Positions 31,638-40,220 of a stretch of DNA of 64,000 bases are shown one piece after another. Source of the DNA: Streptomyces griseoluteus. GTDB taxonomy: Bacteria > Actinomycetota > Actinomycetes > Streptomycetales > Streptomycetaceae. Numbering within the stretch: position 1 is the first letter of the stretch; each line of letters starts with the position of its first letter. Below the pieces are notes generated by a model. The model searched no databases, had not been told where the DNA came from, and saw nothing but the letters and a program-made list of their open reading frames with translations. The stretch lies in contig NZ_SRRU01000007.1 of NCBI RefSeq assembly GCF_004784465.1, positions 125,091 to 189,090 on the forward strand, in the 5' to 3' direction. The position numbers were made by a program, and so were the translations under genes.

Positions 31638-32897
31638 ATGGCGACGGGTTATCTGGAGATCCTGCGGGCGCGGCACGCGCTGCGCCTGCTGACGGGGACG
31701 CTGGTGGGCCGGCTGCCCAACGCGGTGGCACCGATCGCCATGGTGCTGTTCGTGCGGGCGGAGGGCGGTACGTACAGCCTGGCGGGTGCGCTGGCGGCGG
31801 TGTACGGGGTGGCGAACGCGGTGGGCCAGCCGCTGCTGGGGCGGCTGGTGGACCTGTACGGGCAGCCGAGGGTGCAGTTGCCGGCGGCGCTGGCGTCGGC
31901 GCTGGCGATGGCGGGGTTCGCGTTCTGCGGGATCGGTCCGCTGGGGCTGGCGTACGCGCTGGTGGCGCTTGCGGGGTTGTGCACGCCGCCGCTGGAGGGC
32001 GGGCTGCGGGCGCTGTGGCCGTCGGTGCTGCGCCGGGGGGACCAGGTGCACACGGCGTACGCGCTGGACGCGGTGGCGCAGGAGGTGATGTTCACGGTCG
32101 GGCCGCTGCTGGTGACGCTGTGCGTGTCGGTGTGGTCGGAGCGGGCGGCGCTGCTGGTGCTGAACCTGGTGGGGGTGCTGGGGGCGTTGTCGGTGGTGGT
32201 GTCGGCGCCGTCGCGGGCGTGGCGTTCGGAGCCGCGGGAGGCGCACTGGCTGGGGGCGCTGCGGTCGCCGGGGCTGCTGGCGCTGCTGGGGGCGTTCCTG
32301 TTCGTGGGGATCGCGATGGGGTCGATCACGGTGGCGTCGGTGTCGTACGCGGACGGGCACGGTGGTGACGCGGTGTACGGCTGGATGATGGCGGGGCTGG
32401 GCCTGGGTGCGCTGGCCGGCGGGACGGTGTACGGGGCGCGGCGGTGGTCCGGGGTGCCGGAGCGGCGGCTGAGGGTGCTGGTGGCGCTGCTGGCGGTGTG
32501 TTACCTGCCGTTGCTGTGGATGCCGGGCGTGGTGGCGATGGTGCTGCTGTCGGTGGTGTCGGGGGTGTTCCTGGCGCCGTGCATCGCCTGCGCGTTCATC
32601 ATCGTGGACCGGCATGCTCCGCCGGGGACGGTGACGGAGGCGTTCTCGTGGCTGGTGACGACGTTCATGGTGGGCGCGTCGGTGGGGACGGGGCTCGCGG
32701 GGCCGGTGGTCCAGTCGGGTGGGGCGTCGTGGGGGTTCGCGCTGCCGGGGGTGGCGGGGGGTGTGTCGTTGCTGGTGCTGCTGGCCACGGGACGGGTGCT
32801 GACGGCTCCTGTCGGGGGCGGTGTGGTTGCGGCTTCATCGGAAAATGATCCAGATCGTGCTGCCGAACCCCGTTTCAGTTCAGGGGATCGGGCGTAA
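31638..32897 (+). CDS. Major facilitator superfamily transporter
   Basis: The 419-residue polytopic membrane protein has about twelve hydrophobic segments and an MFS-like loop GRLVDLYGQPR between segments 2 and 3. The hydrophilic C-terminal tail (ASSENDPDRAAEPRFSSGDRA) is cytoplasmic. It is probably a proton-coupled exporter of small molecules; the substrate is unknown. ATG 31638 (MATGYLEIL) is chosen because a weak site (GGGGCGGG) precedes it and the upstream extension is Arg-rich. It is divergent from the LacI regulator and ends only 9 bp before pafA. Confidence 0.88.
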   Translation: MATGYLEILRARHALRLLTGTLVGRLPNAVAPIAMVLFVRAEGGTYSLAGALAAVYGVANAVGQPLLGRLVDLYGQPRVQLPAALASALAMAGFAFCGIGPLGLAYALVALAGLCTPPLEGGLRALWPSVLRRGDQVHTAYALDAVAQEVMFTVGPLLVTLCVSVWSERAALLVLNLVGVLGALSVVVSAPSRAWRSEPREAHWLGALRSPGLLALLGAFLFVGIAMGSITVASVSYADGHGGDAVYGWMMAGLGLGALAGGTVYGARRWSGVPERRLRVLVALLAVCYLPLLWMPGVVAMVLLSVVSGVFLAPCIACAFIIVDRHAPPGTVTEAFSWLVTTFMVGASVGTGLAGPVVQSGGASWGFALPGVAGGVSLLVLLATGRVLTAPVGGGVVAASSENDPDRAAEPRFSSGDRA

Positions 32898-32906
32898 TGT
32901 TCACTC

Positions 32907-34268
32907 ATGGACCGCCGCATTTTCGGGCTGGAGAACGAGTACGGCGTCACGTGCACGTTCAGGGGACAGCGGCGTCTGTCTCCTGACGAGGTGGCGCGGT
33001 ACCTCTTCCGCCGTGTCGTGTCATGGGGCCGCAGCAGCAATGTCTTTCTGCGGAACGGCGCCCGGCTGTATCTCGACGTGGGCTCACATCCGGAATACGC
33101 GACACCCGAGTGTGACAATGTGACCGAGCTGGTCACCCACGACAAGGCCGGCGAGCGCATTCTCGAGGGACTCCTGGTGGACGCGGAACGACGCCTGCAC
33201 GAGGAGGGAATCGCGGGCGACGTCTACCTCTTCAAGAACAACACCGACTCGGCGGGCAACTCCTACGGTTGCCACGAGAACTATCTGGTGGCGCGGCACG
33301 GGGAGTTCTCCCGGCTCGCGGACATCCTCATTCCGTTCCTGGTGACCCGGCAGTTGCTGTGCGGGGCGGGCAAGGTGCTCCAGACGCCGCGTGGTGCGGT
33401 GTACTGCGTGAGCCAGCGGGCGGAGCACATCTGGGAGGGCGTGTCGTCGGCGACGACGCGTTCGAGGCCGATCATCAACACCCGTGACGAGCCGCACGCG
33501 GACGCCGAGCGTTACCGGCGGCTGCATGTCATCGTGGGCGACTCGAACATGTCCGAGACGACGATGCTGCTGAAGGTCGGCGCCACCGATCTGGTGCTGC
33601 GCATGATCGAGGCGGGCACGGTGATGCGGGATCTGACGCTGGAGAACCCGATCCGGGCGATCCGCGAGGTCAGCCACGACATCACCGGCCGGCGCAAGGT
33701 GCGTCTGGCCAGTGGCCGGGAGGCGTCGGCGCTGGAGGTGCAGCGCGAGTACTTCGACAAGGCGGTGGACTTCTGCGACCGCCGGGGCATCCGTACGGGC
33801 ACGGTCGCGCAGGTGCTGGAGCTGTGGGGCCGGACGCTGGACGCGATCGAGACGGAGGACCTGGACCGGATCGGTACCGAGATCGACTGGGTGATGAAGT
33901 ACAAGCTCATCGAGCGGTACCGCGAGAAGCACAACATGACGATGTCGCATCCGCGGGTCGCGCAGATAGACCTCGCGTATCACGACATCCACCGGCGTCG
34001 TGGGCTGTACTACCTGCTGGAGAAGAAGGGTCAGGCGGCGCGGATCTGCAATGACCTGAAGATCTTCGAGGGCAAGTCGGTGCCGCCGCAGACGACTCGG
34101 GCGCGGCTTCGCGGTGACTTCATCCGGCGGGCGCAGGAACAGCGCCGGGACTTCACGGTCGACTGGGTGCATCTGAAGCTCAACGACCAGGCGCAGCGCA
34201 CGGTGTTGTGCAAGGACCCGTTCCGTTCGGTGGACGACCGGGTGGAGAAACTGATCGCCGGAATGTAG
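32907..34268 (+). CDS. pafA: Pup-protein ligase
   Basis: The 453-residue enzyme activates Pup's C-terminal Glu with ATP and joins it to substrate lysines. It shares the glutamine-synthetase-like fold with Dop but lacks the Dop loop. Key segments are GLENEYGVTC, LDVGSHPEYATPEC (catalytic Asp), FKNNTDSAGNSYGCHENYL and INTRDEPHADAERYRRLHVIVG. ATG 32907 lies 6 nt after TAATGT (32895-32900) with no ribosome site, implying its own leaderless promoter inside the end of the MFS gene. A T-tailed hairpin follows. Confidence 0.97.
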   Translation: MDRRIFGLENEYGVTCTFRGQRRLSPDEVARYLFRRVVSWGRSSNVFLRNGARLYLDVGSHPEYATPECDNVTELVTHDKAGERILEGLLVDAERRLHEEGIAGDVYLFKNNTDSAGNSYGCHENYLVARHGEFSRLADILIPFLVTRQLLCGAGKVLQTPRGAVYCVSQRAEHIWEGVSSATTRSRPIINTRDEPHADAERYRRLHVIVGDSNMSETTMLLKVGATDLVLRMIEAGTVMRDLTLENPIRAIREVSHDITGRRKVRLASGREASALEVQREYFDKAVDFCDRRGIRTGTVAQVLELWGRTLDAIETEDLDRIGTEIDWVMKYKLIERYREKHNMTMSHPRVAQIDLAYHDIHRRRGLYYLLEKKGQAARICNDLKIFEGKSVPPQTTRARLRGDFIRRAQEQRRDFTVDWVHLKLNDQAQRTVLCKDPFRSVDDRVEKLIAGM

Positions 34269-34323
34269 GAGCGGTCCCTCCGGCCGCGGCTTTTGGCGCC
34301 GTATTGCCTTCGAGCGCCACACG

Positions 34324-34352
34324 GGCGCCGTACGTTTCCGTACGGCGCCTTT
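34324..34352 (+). terminator. Terminator after pafA
   Basis: A perfect 11-bp stem (34324-34334 with 34339-34349) has a TTTC loop and is followed by TTTG. Confidence 0.82.
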
Positions 34353-34412
34353 GTCACGCCGTAGAGTTGCGCGCACCAATCCGCAAGATCGACCGATTAC
34401 GAGGCATCTCCC

Positions 34413-35414
34413 GTGCGCCGACGCTCACTCCTCCTGGCCGCCGTTCCCGCTGGACTGGTCACGCTCGCCGGGTGCGGCGACGGTGATTCGAAGTCGAGCA
34501 GGGCGAGTGCGTCGCCGTCGCCGTCGGCCTCGTCGCCTCCGCCGCCGAAGATCGTGGACGGGCCGCTGCCGCCGATCACGGCGGGGACGAAGTTCGGGGA
34601 GAAGCCGACGGTCGCCAAGGGGACGGGGGAGCCCTCCAAGGACCTGGCGGTCCGTACGGTGATCGCGGGCAACGGCCGCCCGGTGGCGGAGAACGACTTC
34701 ATCAAGGCGAACTACCTGGGCCAGATCTGGAGCACGGGGAAGGTCTTCGACAATTCCTACGACCGCAATCCGCTGGTGCTGCAGCTGGCGCAGGGCAGCA
34801 TCATCGACGGCTGGCGGTACGCGCTGACGGGGAAGAAGATCGGCAGCCGGGTGGAGATCGCGGTGCCGCCGGCCTGGGGGTACGGGCCGTCGGGCAATGA
34901 GCAGGCGGGGATCAAGGGCACGGACACGCTGGTGTTCGTGATCGACCTGCTGGACTCCTACAACACCAAGAGCTCGGCGAAGGGCAAAGTGGTCCCGCAG
35001 ACGGACCCGGCCCTGCCCAAGGTGGCCACGAACACCGACGGCAACCAGCCGAAGGTGACGCTGCCGAAGGCGGACCCGCCGAAGAAGCTGGTGTCGAACT
35101 ACATCATCGAGGGCGACGGGGACGAGGTCACCAGGAAGCAGGCGGTCCTGTGCCAGTTCCAGGGGCTGGAGTGGCAGGGCGGCCGGACGTTCCAGAAGAC
35201 GTACGGCTCGGGGCGCCTGAGCCAGTTCTCGGTGGAGCAGATGGAGCAGGTCGTCAAGGGTCTGGCGCAGGGGATCACAGGGAAGAAGGTCGGCAGCCGG
35301 GTGCTGATCGTGGTGCCGCCGGACCTGGGCTACGGGGACAACCCGCCGAGCGGCAGCGGTATCAAGAAGGGCGCCACGCTGGTCTTCACGGTGGACATCC
35401 TCGCGGCGATGTAG
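34413..35414 (+). CDS. FKBP-type peptidyl-prolyl isomerase lipoprotein with two FKBP domains
   Basis: The 333-residue precursor has lipobox LAGC (Cys21), so it folds or chaperones proteins on the outer face of the membrane. Domain 1 (about residues 75-190) keeps the isomerase residues: VFDNSYDR, IIDGWRYALTGKKIGS and PAWGYG. Domain 2 (about 225-333) keeps GKKVGSRVLIVVPPDLGYG but has RTFQKTYG in place of FD and KGL in place of GW, so it is probably inactive. GTG 34413 follows a GAGG site. It is followed by a single-domain FKBP gene. Confidence 0.93.
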   Translation: MRRRSLLLAAVPAGLVTLAGCGDGDSKSSRASASPSPSASSPPPPKIVDGPLPPITAGTKFGEKPTVAKGTGEPSKDLAVRTVIAGNGRPVAENDFIKANYLGQIWSTGKVFDNSYDRNPLVLQLAQGSIIDGWRYALTGKKIGSRVEIAVPPAWGYGPSGNEQAGIKGTDTLVFVIDLLDSYNTKSSAKGKVVPQTDPALPKVATNTDGNQPKVTLPKADPPKKLVSNYIIEGDGDEVTRKQAVLCQFQGLEWQGGRTFQKTYGSGRLSQFSVEQMEQVVKGLAQGITGKKVGSRVLIVVPPDLGYGDNPPSGSGIKKGATLVFTVDILAAM

Positions 35415-35488
35415 CACGCCGGGCGCCCAAGCTGCGGGGATGACAGACTGTCCATGTTTCGTTTCGTACACACGCGGGAGCTTTTGAC

Positions 35489-35869
35489 GTGAGCATCGAC
35501 AAGCCCGAGGTCGACTTTCCGGGCGGCGAGCCGCCGAAGGACCTTGAGATCAAGGACATCTGGGAGGGCGACGGCGAGGTCGCCGAGGCGGGCGACGTCG
35601 TCAAGGTGCACTACGTGGGGGTCGCGTTCTCCACGGGTGAGGAGTTCGACGCTTCCTGGAACCGCGGTACGCCGCTGGACTTCCAGCTCGGTGTCGGCCA
35701 GGTCATCCAGGGCTGGGACAAGGGTGTGCAGGGCATGAAGGTCGGCGGCCGCCGCCAGCTGGTGATCCCCGCGCACCTCGCGTACGGCGACCGGGGTGCC
35801 GGCGGCCGGATCGCGCCGGGCGAGACGCTGATCTTCGTCTGCGACCTGGTGGGCGTCGCCAAGCGCTGA
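35489..35869 (+). CDS. FKBP-type peptidyl-prolyl cis-trans isomerase, cytoplasmic
   Basis: The 126-residue single FKBP domain has all core residues: VKVHYVGVAFSTGEEFDASWNRG, VIQGWDKGVQGMKVGGRRQLVIP and AYGDRGAG. It lacks a signal peptide. It begins at GTG 35489 behind CGGGAG. The gap to the lipoprotein FKBP gene is 74 bp, so the pair may be co-transcribed. The hairpin downstream ends the unit. Confidence 0.94.
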   Translation: MSIDKPEVDFPGGEPPKDLEIKDIWEGDGEVAEAGDVVKVHYVGVAFSTGEEFDASWNRGTPLDFQLGVGQVIQGWDKGVQGMKVGGRRQLVIPAHLAYGDRGAGGRIAPGETLIFVCDLVGVAKR

Positions 35870-35906
35870 CCCGACCGGTCACGCCTGATCGTTTGTGCAT
35901 TCAGTG

Positions 35907-35940
35907 GGGCCCGCGCCTGGTGCGCGGGCCCTTCTTCTTT
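35907..35940 (+). terminator. Terminator after the second FKBP gene
   Basis: A perfect 10-bp stem (35907-35916 with 35922-35931) has a 5-nt loop followed by TTCTTCTTT. Confidence 0.88.
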
Positions 35941-36050
35941 GACCGCCCTCGTCCGTAATGGCCCTCGTTCTTCGCTTCGGCTTTTGCCGCGCCACCTGGG
36001 AGCGGTACGGTCGACGGTCGGAAGCACATGAGGGAAGGCGTAGGGCGTCG

Positions 36051-37004
36051 ATGGCCATTGCCAAGGCCGAGCGGTTGATGAACCTCGCGCTGTGCCTGCT
36101 CGGCGCACGGCGGCCGCTCAGCAAGCGCGAGCTGCGCGGGTCCATCGAGGCGTACCTGGAAGCGGGGTCGGACGACTCCTTCAACCGCATGTTCGAGCGG
36201 GACAAGGACGACCTGCGCGAGCTGGGCCTGGTCATCGAGACCGTGGAGAACCTGGAGGGCGAGGTCGGCTATCTCGCCCGCCGTGACAGCAACCGGCTGC
36301 CCGCGATCACCCTGGACGCCGAGGAGGCCGCCGCCCTGGGCCTGGCCGCCAAGGTCTGGCAGCAGGCCCGGCTGGCCGGCGCGGCCAGCGGCGCCCTGCA
36401 GAAGCTGCGCGCGGCGGGGCTGCCCGAGGACGTCGACCCCTACGGCTCGCACGGCGCGCTGGAGCCCCGCATCCCCGTGCACGAGGCCGCGTTCGAGCCG
36501 CTGATGCTGGCCTGCCGGGACCGCCGTCCGGTGGTCTTCGACTACCGCAAGGCGTCCGCCGCGCACCCCGAGACCCGGCACGTGGAGCCGTGGGCGCTGG
36601 AGTGCTGGCGCGGCCACTGGTACCTGGCCGGCTTCGACCGCGAGCGCGGCGCGGAGCGGGTCTTCCGGCTGTCCCGGATCACCGGCAAGGTCCGTGCCCG
36701 CGGTACGGGCTTCACCGCGCCGGTGCCGGACGTGGTGACCGTGCGGGAGACCGTACGGGGCTGGGCGGGGGAGACCGCCGACCGCTCCGCGCTGATCCGG
36801 CTGCGCCGGGGCGCCGGCTACCCGTTGCGGGCCAGGGCCACCAAGGTGCGCGAACTGGGCGACGGCTGGGACGAGTTGGAGATTCCGTACGGGCACGGGC
36901 TGGATGCCTGGCTGGTGGAGTTCGGGCCGGACGTGGTGGTGCTGGAACCGGCCGAGCTGCGGGCGGACGTGGTGGACCGGCTGCGTGCCGTGGCCAAGGG
37001 CTGA
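36051..37004 (+). CDS. pafB: WYL-domain transcriptional regulator PafB
   Basis: The protein has 317 residues. The N-terminal winged helix (AERLMNLALCLLGARRPLSKRELRGSI) is followed by the WYL domain (RPVVFDYRKAS ... VEPWALECWRGHWYLAGFD) and its C-terminal extension. PafB and PafC are encoded downstream of pafA in actinobacteria; in mycobacteria the PafBC pair activates DNA-repair genes independently of LexA/RecA. ATG 36051 (MAIAKAERL) is chosen because a GGG-rich site precedes it and the homologous region begins there. pafC follows after 17 bp. Confidence 0.9.
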   Translation: MAIAKAERLMNLALCLLGARRPLSKRELRGSIEAYLEAGSDDSFNRMFERDKDDLRELGLVIETVENLEGEVGYLARRDSNRLPAITLDAEEAAALGLAAKVWQQARLAGAASGALQKLRAAGLPEDVDPYGSHGALEPRIPVHEAAFEPLMLACRDRRPVVFDYRKASAAHPETRHVEPWALECWRGHWYLAGFDRERGAERVFRLSRITGKVRARGTGFTAPVPDVVTVRETVRGWAGETADRSALIRLRRGAGYPLRARATKVRELGDGWDELEIPYGHGLDAWLVEFGPDVVVLEPAELRADVVDRLRAVAKG

Positions 37005-37021
37005 GAGCGGAGCGAAACACC

Positions 37022-38017
37022 ATGGCAGGCAAACCGGCGAGGCCCGTGAACGCCATCGACCAGACCCGGCGGATGCTGTCGCTGGTCACGTATCTGCGCG
37101 AGCGCCCCGGCGCCCGGATCGCGGACGTGGCCCGCGCCTTCGGCATCACCGAGGACGAACTCGTCTCCGACCTGGACGTGCTGCCCATGTGCGGCACCAG
37201 CTTCCGGGGCGGGGACCTGCTGGACATCGACACCGACGGCGAGCGGATCTGGTGGCACAACCCGGCCGCGCTCGGCGAGGACGCGGCCGAACCGCTCCGG
37301 CTCGCCGCCGACGAGGCGACCGCGCTGCTGGTGGCCGCCCGGGCGGTTGCCACCCTGCCCGGCCTGCGCGAGAGCGACCGGCAGGCACTGGTACGGGCCA
37401 CCGCCAAGGTGGAGACCGCCGCCGGCGAGGCGGCCGGGGCCAGCTCCCGGCTGTCGGTGACCTTCGAGTCCGAGGGCGGGGTCTTCGCCGACGTCGACCG
37501 GGCCATCTCCGAGCGGCGCCGGCTCTGGGTGCGCTACTACTCCCCGGCCCGCGACGAGCTGACCGAGCGGGAGATCGACCCGATCCGCCTGGTCACCATG
37601 GGCCACACCTATGTCGAGGCGTGGTGCCGCCGCTCGGAGGCCCGCCGCACCTTCCGGCTGGACCGGGTCGCGGAGATCCGGATTCTCGACGAGCCGGCCG
37701 CGCCGCCCGAGATAGAACCGCGCGACCTGTCCGAGGGTCTGGTGCAGCCCGCCGCCGAGGACCCCGAGGTCGTGGTCGAGGTCGGCCCCGGCGGCCGCTG
37801 GGTCGCCGAGTACTACCCGCACGACACGGCCGAGGAACTGCCCGACGGCGGCCTGCGCATCACCCTGCGCACCCCCGACCCCGCCTCGCTGCGCCGGCTC
37901 GCCCTGCGGCTCGGCCCCGACGGCCGGATCGTGTCGCCGCCCGACCTGGCCGACCGCGCCCGCCGGGCCGCCCGCGAGGCGCTGGCCGCGTACGAGGGGC
38001 GGGAGCACACGCCGTGA
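37022..38017 (+). CDS. pafC: WYL-domain transcriptional regulator PafC
   Basis: The 331-residue paralogue of PafB has an N-terminal helix-turn-helix (RRMLSLVTYLRERPGARIADVARAFGITEDELVSDL) and a WYL domain (RLWVRYYSPARDELTEREIDPIRLVTMGHTYVEAWC). The WYL signature itself is diverged to YVEAW. It forms the partner of PafB. GGAG lies about 10 nt before ATG 37022. Its stop codon overlaps the next start (GTGA), so at least three genes are translated as a unit. Confidence 0.9.
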   Translation: MAGKPARPVNAIDQTRRMLSLVTYLRERPGARIADVARAFGITEDELVSDLDVLPMCGTSFRGGDLLDIDTDGERIWWHNPAALGEDAAEPLRLAADEATALLVAARAVATLPGLRESDRQALVRATAKVETAAGEAAGASSRLSVTFESEGGVFADVDRAISERRRLWVRYYSPARDELTEREIDPIRLVTMGHTYVEAWCRRSEARRTFRLDRVAEIRILDEPAAPPEIEPRDLSEGLVQPAAEDPEVVVEVGPGGRWVAEYYPHDTAEELPDGGLRITLRTPDPASLRRLALRLGPDGRIVSPPDLADRARRAAREALAAYEGREHTP

Positions 38018-38307
38018 ACGAGACCTCGGTGTCCGATAGGCGCGAGGTGACGGCGGCCGCCGCCTTCGCCGGGATGCGGCGCGTCGTCCCCGTGGTGTTC
38101 AAGGCGGCCTGCCCCGACTGCCGGGGCCGGTTCGAACTCGCCGCGAACGCGCTCCGGCTGGCCATCGGCGGCTCCAGCCGGACCACGTTCTACTCCTTCA
38201 CCTGCCCCGAGTGCGGCTCGGCCGTGCGCAAACCCGCCGGGGACCGGATCGTGCAACTGCTCAGCGGGGCCGGGGTGCGGACCCTGCGGCTGCACTCCAC
38301 CGTCTGA
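38014..38307 (+). CDS. Small zinc-ribbon protein
   Basis: The protein has 97 residues. Two CxxC pairs, CPDCRGRFE and CPECGSAVRKP, lie 40 residues apart and form a likely zinc ribbon. GTG 38014 overlaps the pafC stop codon by four bases, and a G-rich site lies about 10 nt upstream, so it is translationally coupled to pafC. I do not recognise a named family. The coupling suggests a function with PafBC, for example modulating DNA binding, but this is inference from position. Confidence 0.75.
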   Translation: MNETSVSDRREVTAAAAFAGMRRVVPVVFKAACPDCRGRFELAANALRLAIGGSSRTTFYSFTCPECGSAVRKPAGDRIVQLLSGAGVRTLRLHSTV

Positions 38308-38338
38308 GACGGCTGCGGCACGGTCTAGGCTCGTCCCC

Positions 38339-38533
38339 ATGTTCTGGCCGATGTTCGCGGTAGCCATGGGATTTCTGGGTCTCGCTGTACTGGGGGTGCT
38401 CGCCGTACGCGTCTTCGTGGCCGCGCGGCAACTCGGCCTCCAGGTCGCCGACTCCGGACGCCGCATCAGCCGCGCCGCCGAGGACCTGGAGCGGGCCGCG
38501 GTGAGCACCGCCCGCGCCGCCGACACGCTCTGA
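38339..38533 (+). CDS. Very small single-pass membrane protein
   Basis: The protein has 64 residues. One hydrophobic segment (MFAVAMGFLGLAVLGVLAVRVFVA, residues 5-28) is followed by a basic/acidic amphipathic helix (RRISRAAEDLERAAVSTARAADTL). TAGGCT (38326-38331) lies 7 nt before the ATG and no ribosome site is present, so a leaderless start is likely. Its function is unknown. Good codon bias and the promoter support its reality. Confidence 0.7.
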   Translation: MFWPMFAVAMGFLGLAVLGVLAVRVFVAARQLGLQVADSGRRISRAAEDLERAAVSTARAADTL

Positions 38534-38790
38534 CCTGTGGGACGGCCGGGACGCCGGAAACGCAACAAGCGGTTTGCGTCACTTCGCCCTGTCATGCGGG
38601 ACAGGCGTACGGGTACGCTGCTGGTCGCGGTGCGAAGAACGAGGCGCGTACCGCGGACCGGGAGTACGCACGGGGATTGCCTCTCGTTTACCCCTGAGCG
38701 TTACGATCGCTGCCGGCACGACCATCCGGACGCTTGTCCGAGCGGTCGGACAGCACCCCCACCCCCGCCTCGGTGAGAAGGTACTAACTC

Positions 38791-39066
38791 ATGATCGGAA
38801 GGCTCGGTCCTACCGAGATCATTCTCATTCTCGTCGTCGTCTTCCTGCTCTTCGGCGCGAAGAAGCTTCCGGACATGGCCCGCTCGCTGGGCAAGTCCGC
38901 GCGCATCCTCAAGAGCGAGGCCAAGGCGATGAAGGAGGAGAACAACACCTCCACGCCTCCGGCCTCCGGCGAGCAGCCCCCCGCGCAGCGCACCATCCAG
39001 GCCGCCCCCGGCGACGTGAACAGCGCCCGCCCGGTCAACGAGCCCACGGACACCACCCAGCGCTGA
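38791..39066 (+). CDS. tatA: Sec-independent translocase subunit TatA
   Basis: The 91-residue protein has the single N-terminal membrane helix GPTEIILILVVVFLLFGAKKLP with the FGxKKLP hinge, the amphipathic helix DMARSLGKSARILKSEAKAM and a long polar tail. TatA oligomers form the pore for folded, twin-arginine substrates. tatC follows after 45 bp; tatB lies elsewhere in Streptomyces. The 257-bp region upstream (38534-38790) contains no other gene and must hold the promoter. Confidence 0.95.
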   Translation: MIGRLGPTEIILILVVVFLLFGAKKLPDMARSLGKSARILKSEAKAMKEENNTSTPPASGEQPPAQRTIQAAPGDVNSARPVNEPTDTTQR

Positions 39067-39111
39067 CCCGCGGCCGCACCACCGGCCTGCCGCACGAGAT
39101 GAGGACGTGGG

Positions 39112-40053
39112 TTGCTCAAGTCTGCCCGCAAGAAAGAGAAGGACCCCGAGGGGCGGATGCCCCTCGTGGAGCACCTGCGCGAGCTGCGCAACCGGCTCGC
39201 GAAGGGCATGCTGGCGATCACGGTCGTCTCCGTGGTGGCCGCCTTCTACAGCCAGGACCTGATGTCCTTCCTCTCGCAGCCGGTCCCGCGCTGCACCGGG
39301 GGCCTGGGTGAGTCCACCGGAGGCTCCTGCGCGGTCATCGCCTACACCGACCTGCTGTCGCCCTTCACCACCACGGTGAAGGTCTGCTTCATGGCGGGCG
39401 TGGTCATCTCCAGCCCCGTCTGGCTGTACCAGCTGTGGGCGTTCGTCGCCCCGGGCCTGCACCGCAACGAGCGCAGGTACACCTACGGGTTCGTGGCCGC
39501 GGCGGTGCCGCTGTTCATGGCGGGCGCCTGGCTCGCCTACACGATCCTGCCGATCAGCATGCGGGTGCTGCTGGGCATCACCCCCGACGGCTCGGCGAAC
39601 ATCCTGCCGATGGACAAGGTCCTGGACTTCATCGTCCGGATGATCCTCATCTTCGGCGGCGCCTTCGAGCTGCCGCTGCTGCTGGTCATGCTGAACTTCG
39701 CCGGTGTGGTGACCGGGCGCCGCATGGCCGGCTGGTGGCGCGGTGTGGTCATGGGCGTCTTCGTCTTCGGCGCCGTCGCCACCCCCACCACGGACCCCTT
39801 CGGCATGATCGCGCTGGCCGGACCCATCGTGGTGCTGTACTTCATCGCCGTCGGTATCGCGCTGCTCAACGACCGCCGCCGCGAGCGTGCCGACGAGGCG
39901 GCCGAGCTGGACGACGACGAGGCCTCGCCGCTGGACCACCGGCCGGAGCCGGTCGCCGGCCCCGAGCGGCTGACCGCCGCCGTCCCCGAGCAGGCCCGCC
40001 CGGCCGAGGCCCTGCCGCCGGGCCGGTACGAGGGCTACGACGACGTCACCTGA
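39112..40053 (+). CDS. tatC: Sec-independent translocase subunit TatC
   Basis: The 313-residue membrane protein has six transmembrane helices. The N-terminal MPLVEHLRELRNRL contains the conserved Glu that contacts twin-arginine signals. The start is TTG 39112, supported by GAGG 7 nt upstream; no ATG or GTG in frame has a site. The last 60 residues are a polar tail longer than in E. coli TatC. A strong hairpin separates it from helY. Confidence 0.95.
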   Translation: MLKSARKKEKDPEGRMPLVEHLRELRNRLAKGMLAITVVSVVAAFYSQDLMSFLSQPVPRCTGGLGESTGGSCAVIAYTDLLSPFTTTVKVCFMAGVVISSPVWLYQLWAFVAPGLHRNERRYTYGFVAAAVPLFMAGAWLAYTILPISMRVLLGITPDGSANILPMDKVLDFIVRMILIFGGAFELPLLLVMLNFAGVVTGRRMAGWWRGVVMGVFVFGAVATPTTDPFGMIALAGPIVVLYFIAVGIALLNDRRRERADEAAELDDDEASPLDHRPEPVAGPERLTAAVPEQARPAEALPPGRYEGYDDVT

Positions 40054-40068
40054 GCGCGTACCCGTGAG

Positions 40069-40103
40069 CGAGGGGCCGGACGGATCTTCCGTCCGGCCCC
40101 TCG
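40069..40103 (+). terminator. Terminator after tatC
   Basis: A perfect 16-bp stem (40069-40084 with 40088-40103) has a TCT loop. Confidence 0.82.
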
Positions 40104-40220
40104 TCCATGCGGGCGCCCGCCTGCGCGGGCAGGTCGGAGTCGGGCGTTCCGTTCCGGTGGGCGTGGGAAGCGATAATGATCGTCCTGTTGTCGGTGCGGG
40201 CCGGTACGCTCGAAAGCACG

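Noticed and set aside
24236..34268. The Pup-proteasome locus as a novel degradation system
   Set aside because: arc, dop, pup, prcBA and pafA are standard actinobacterial components; only the embedded nuclease is unusual.
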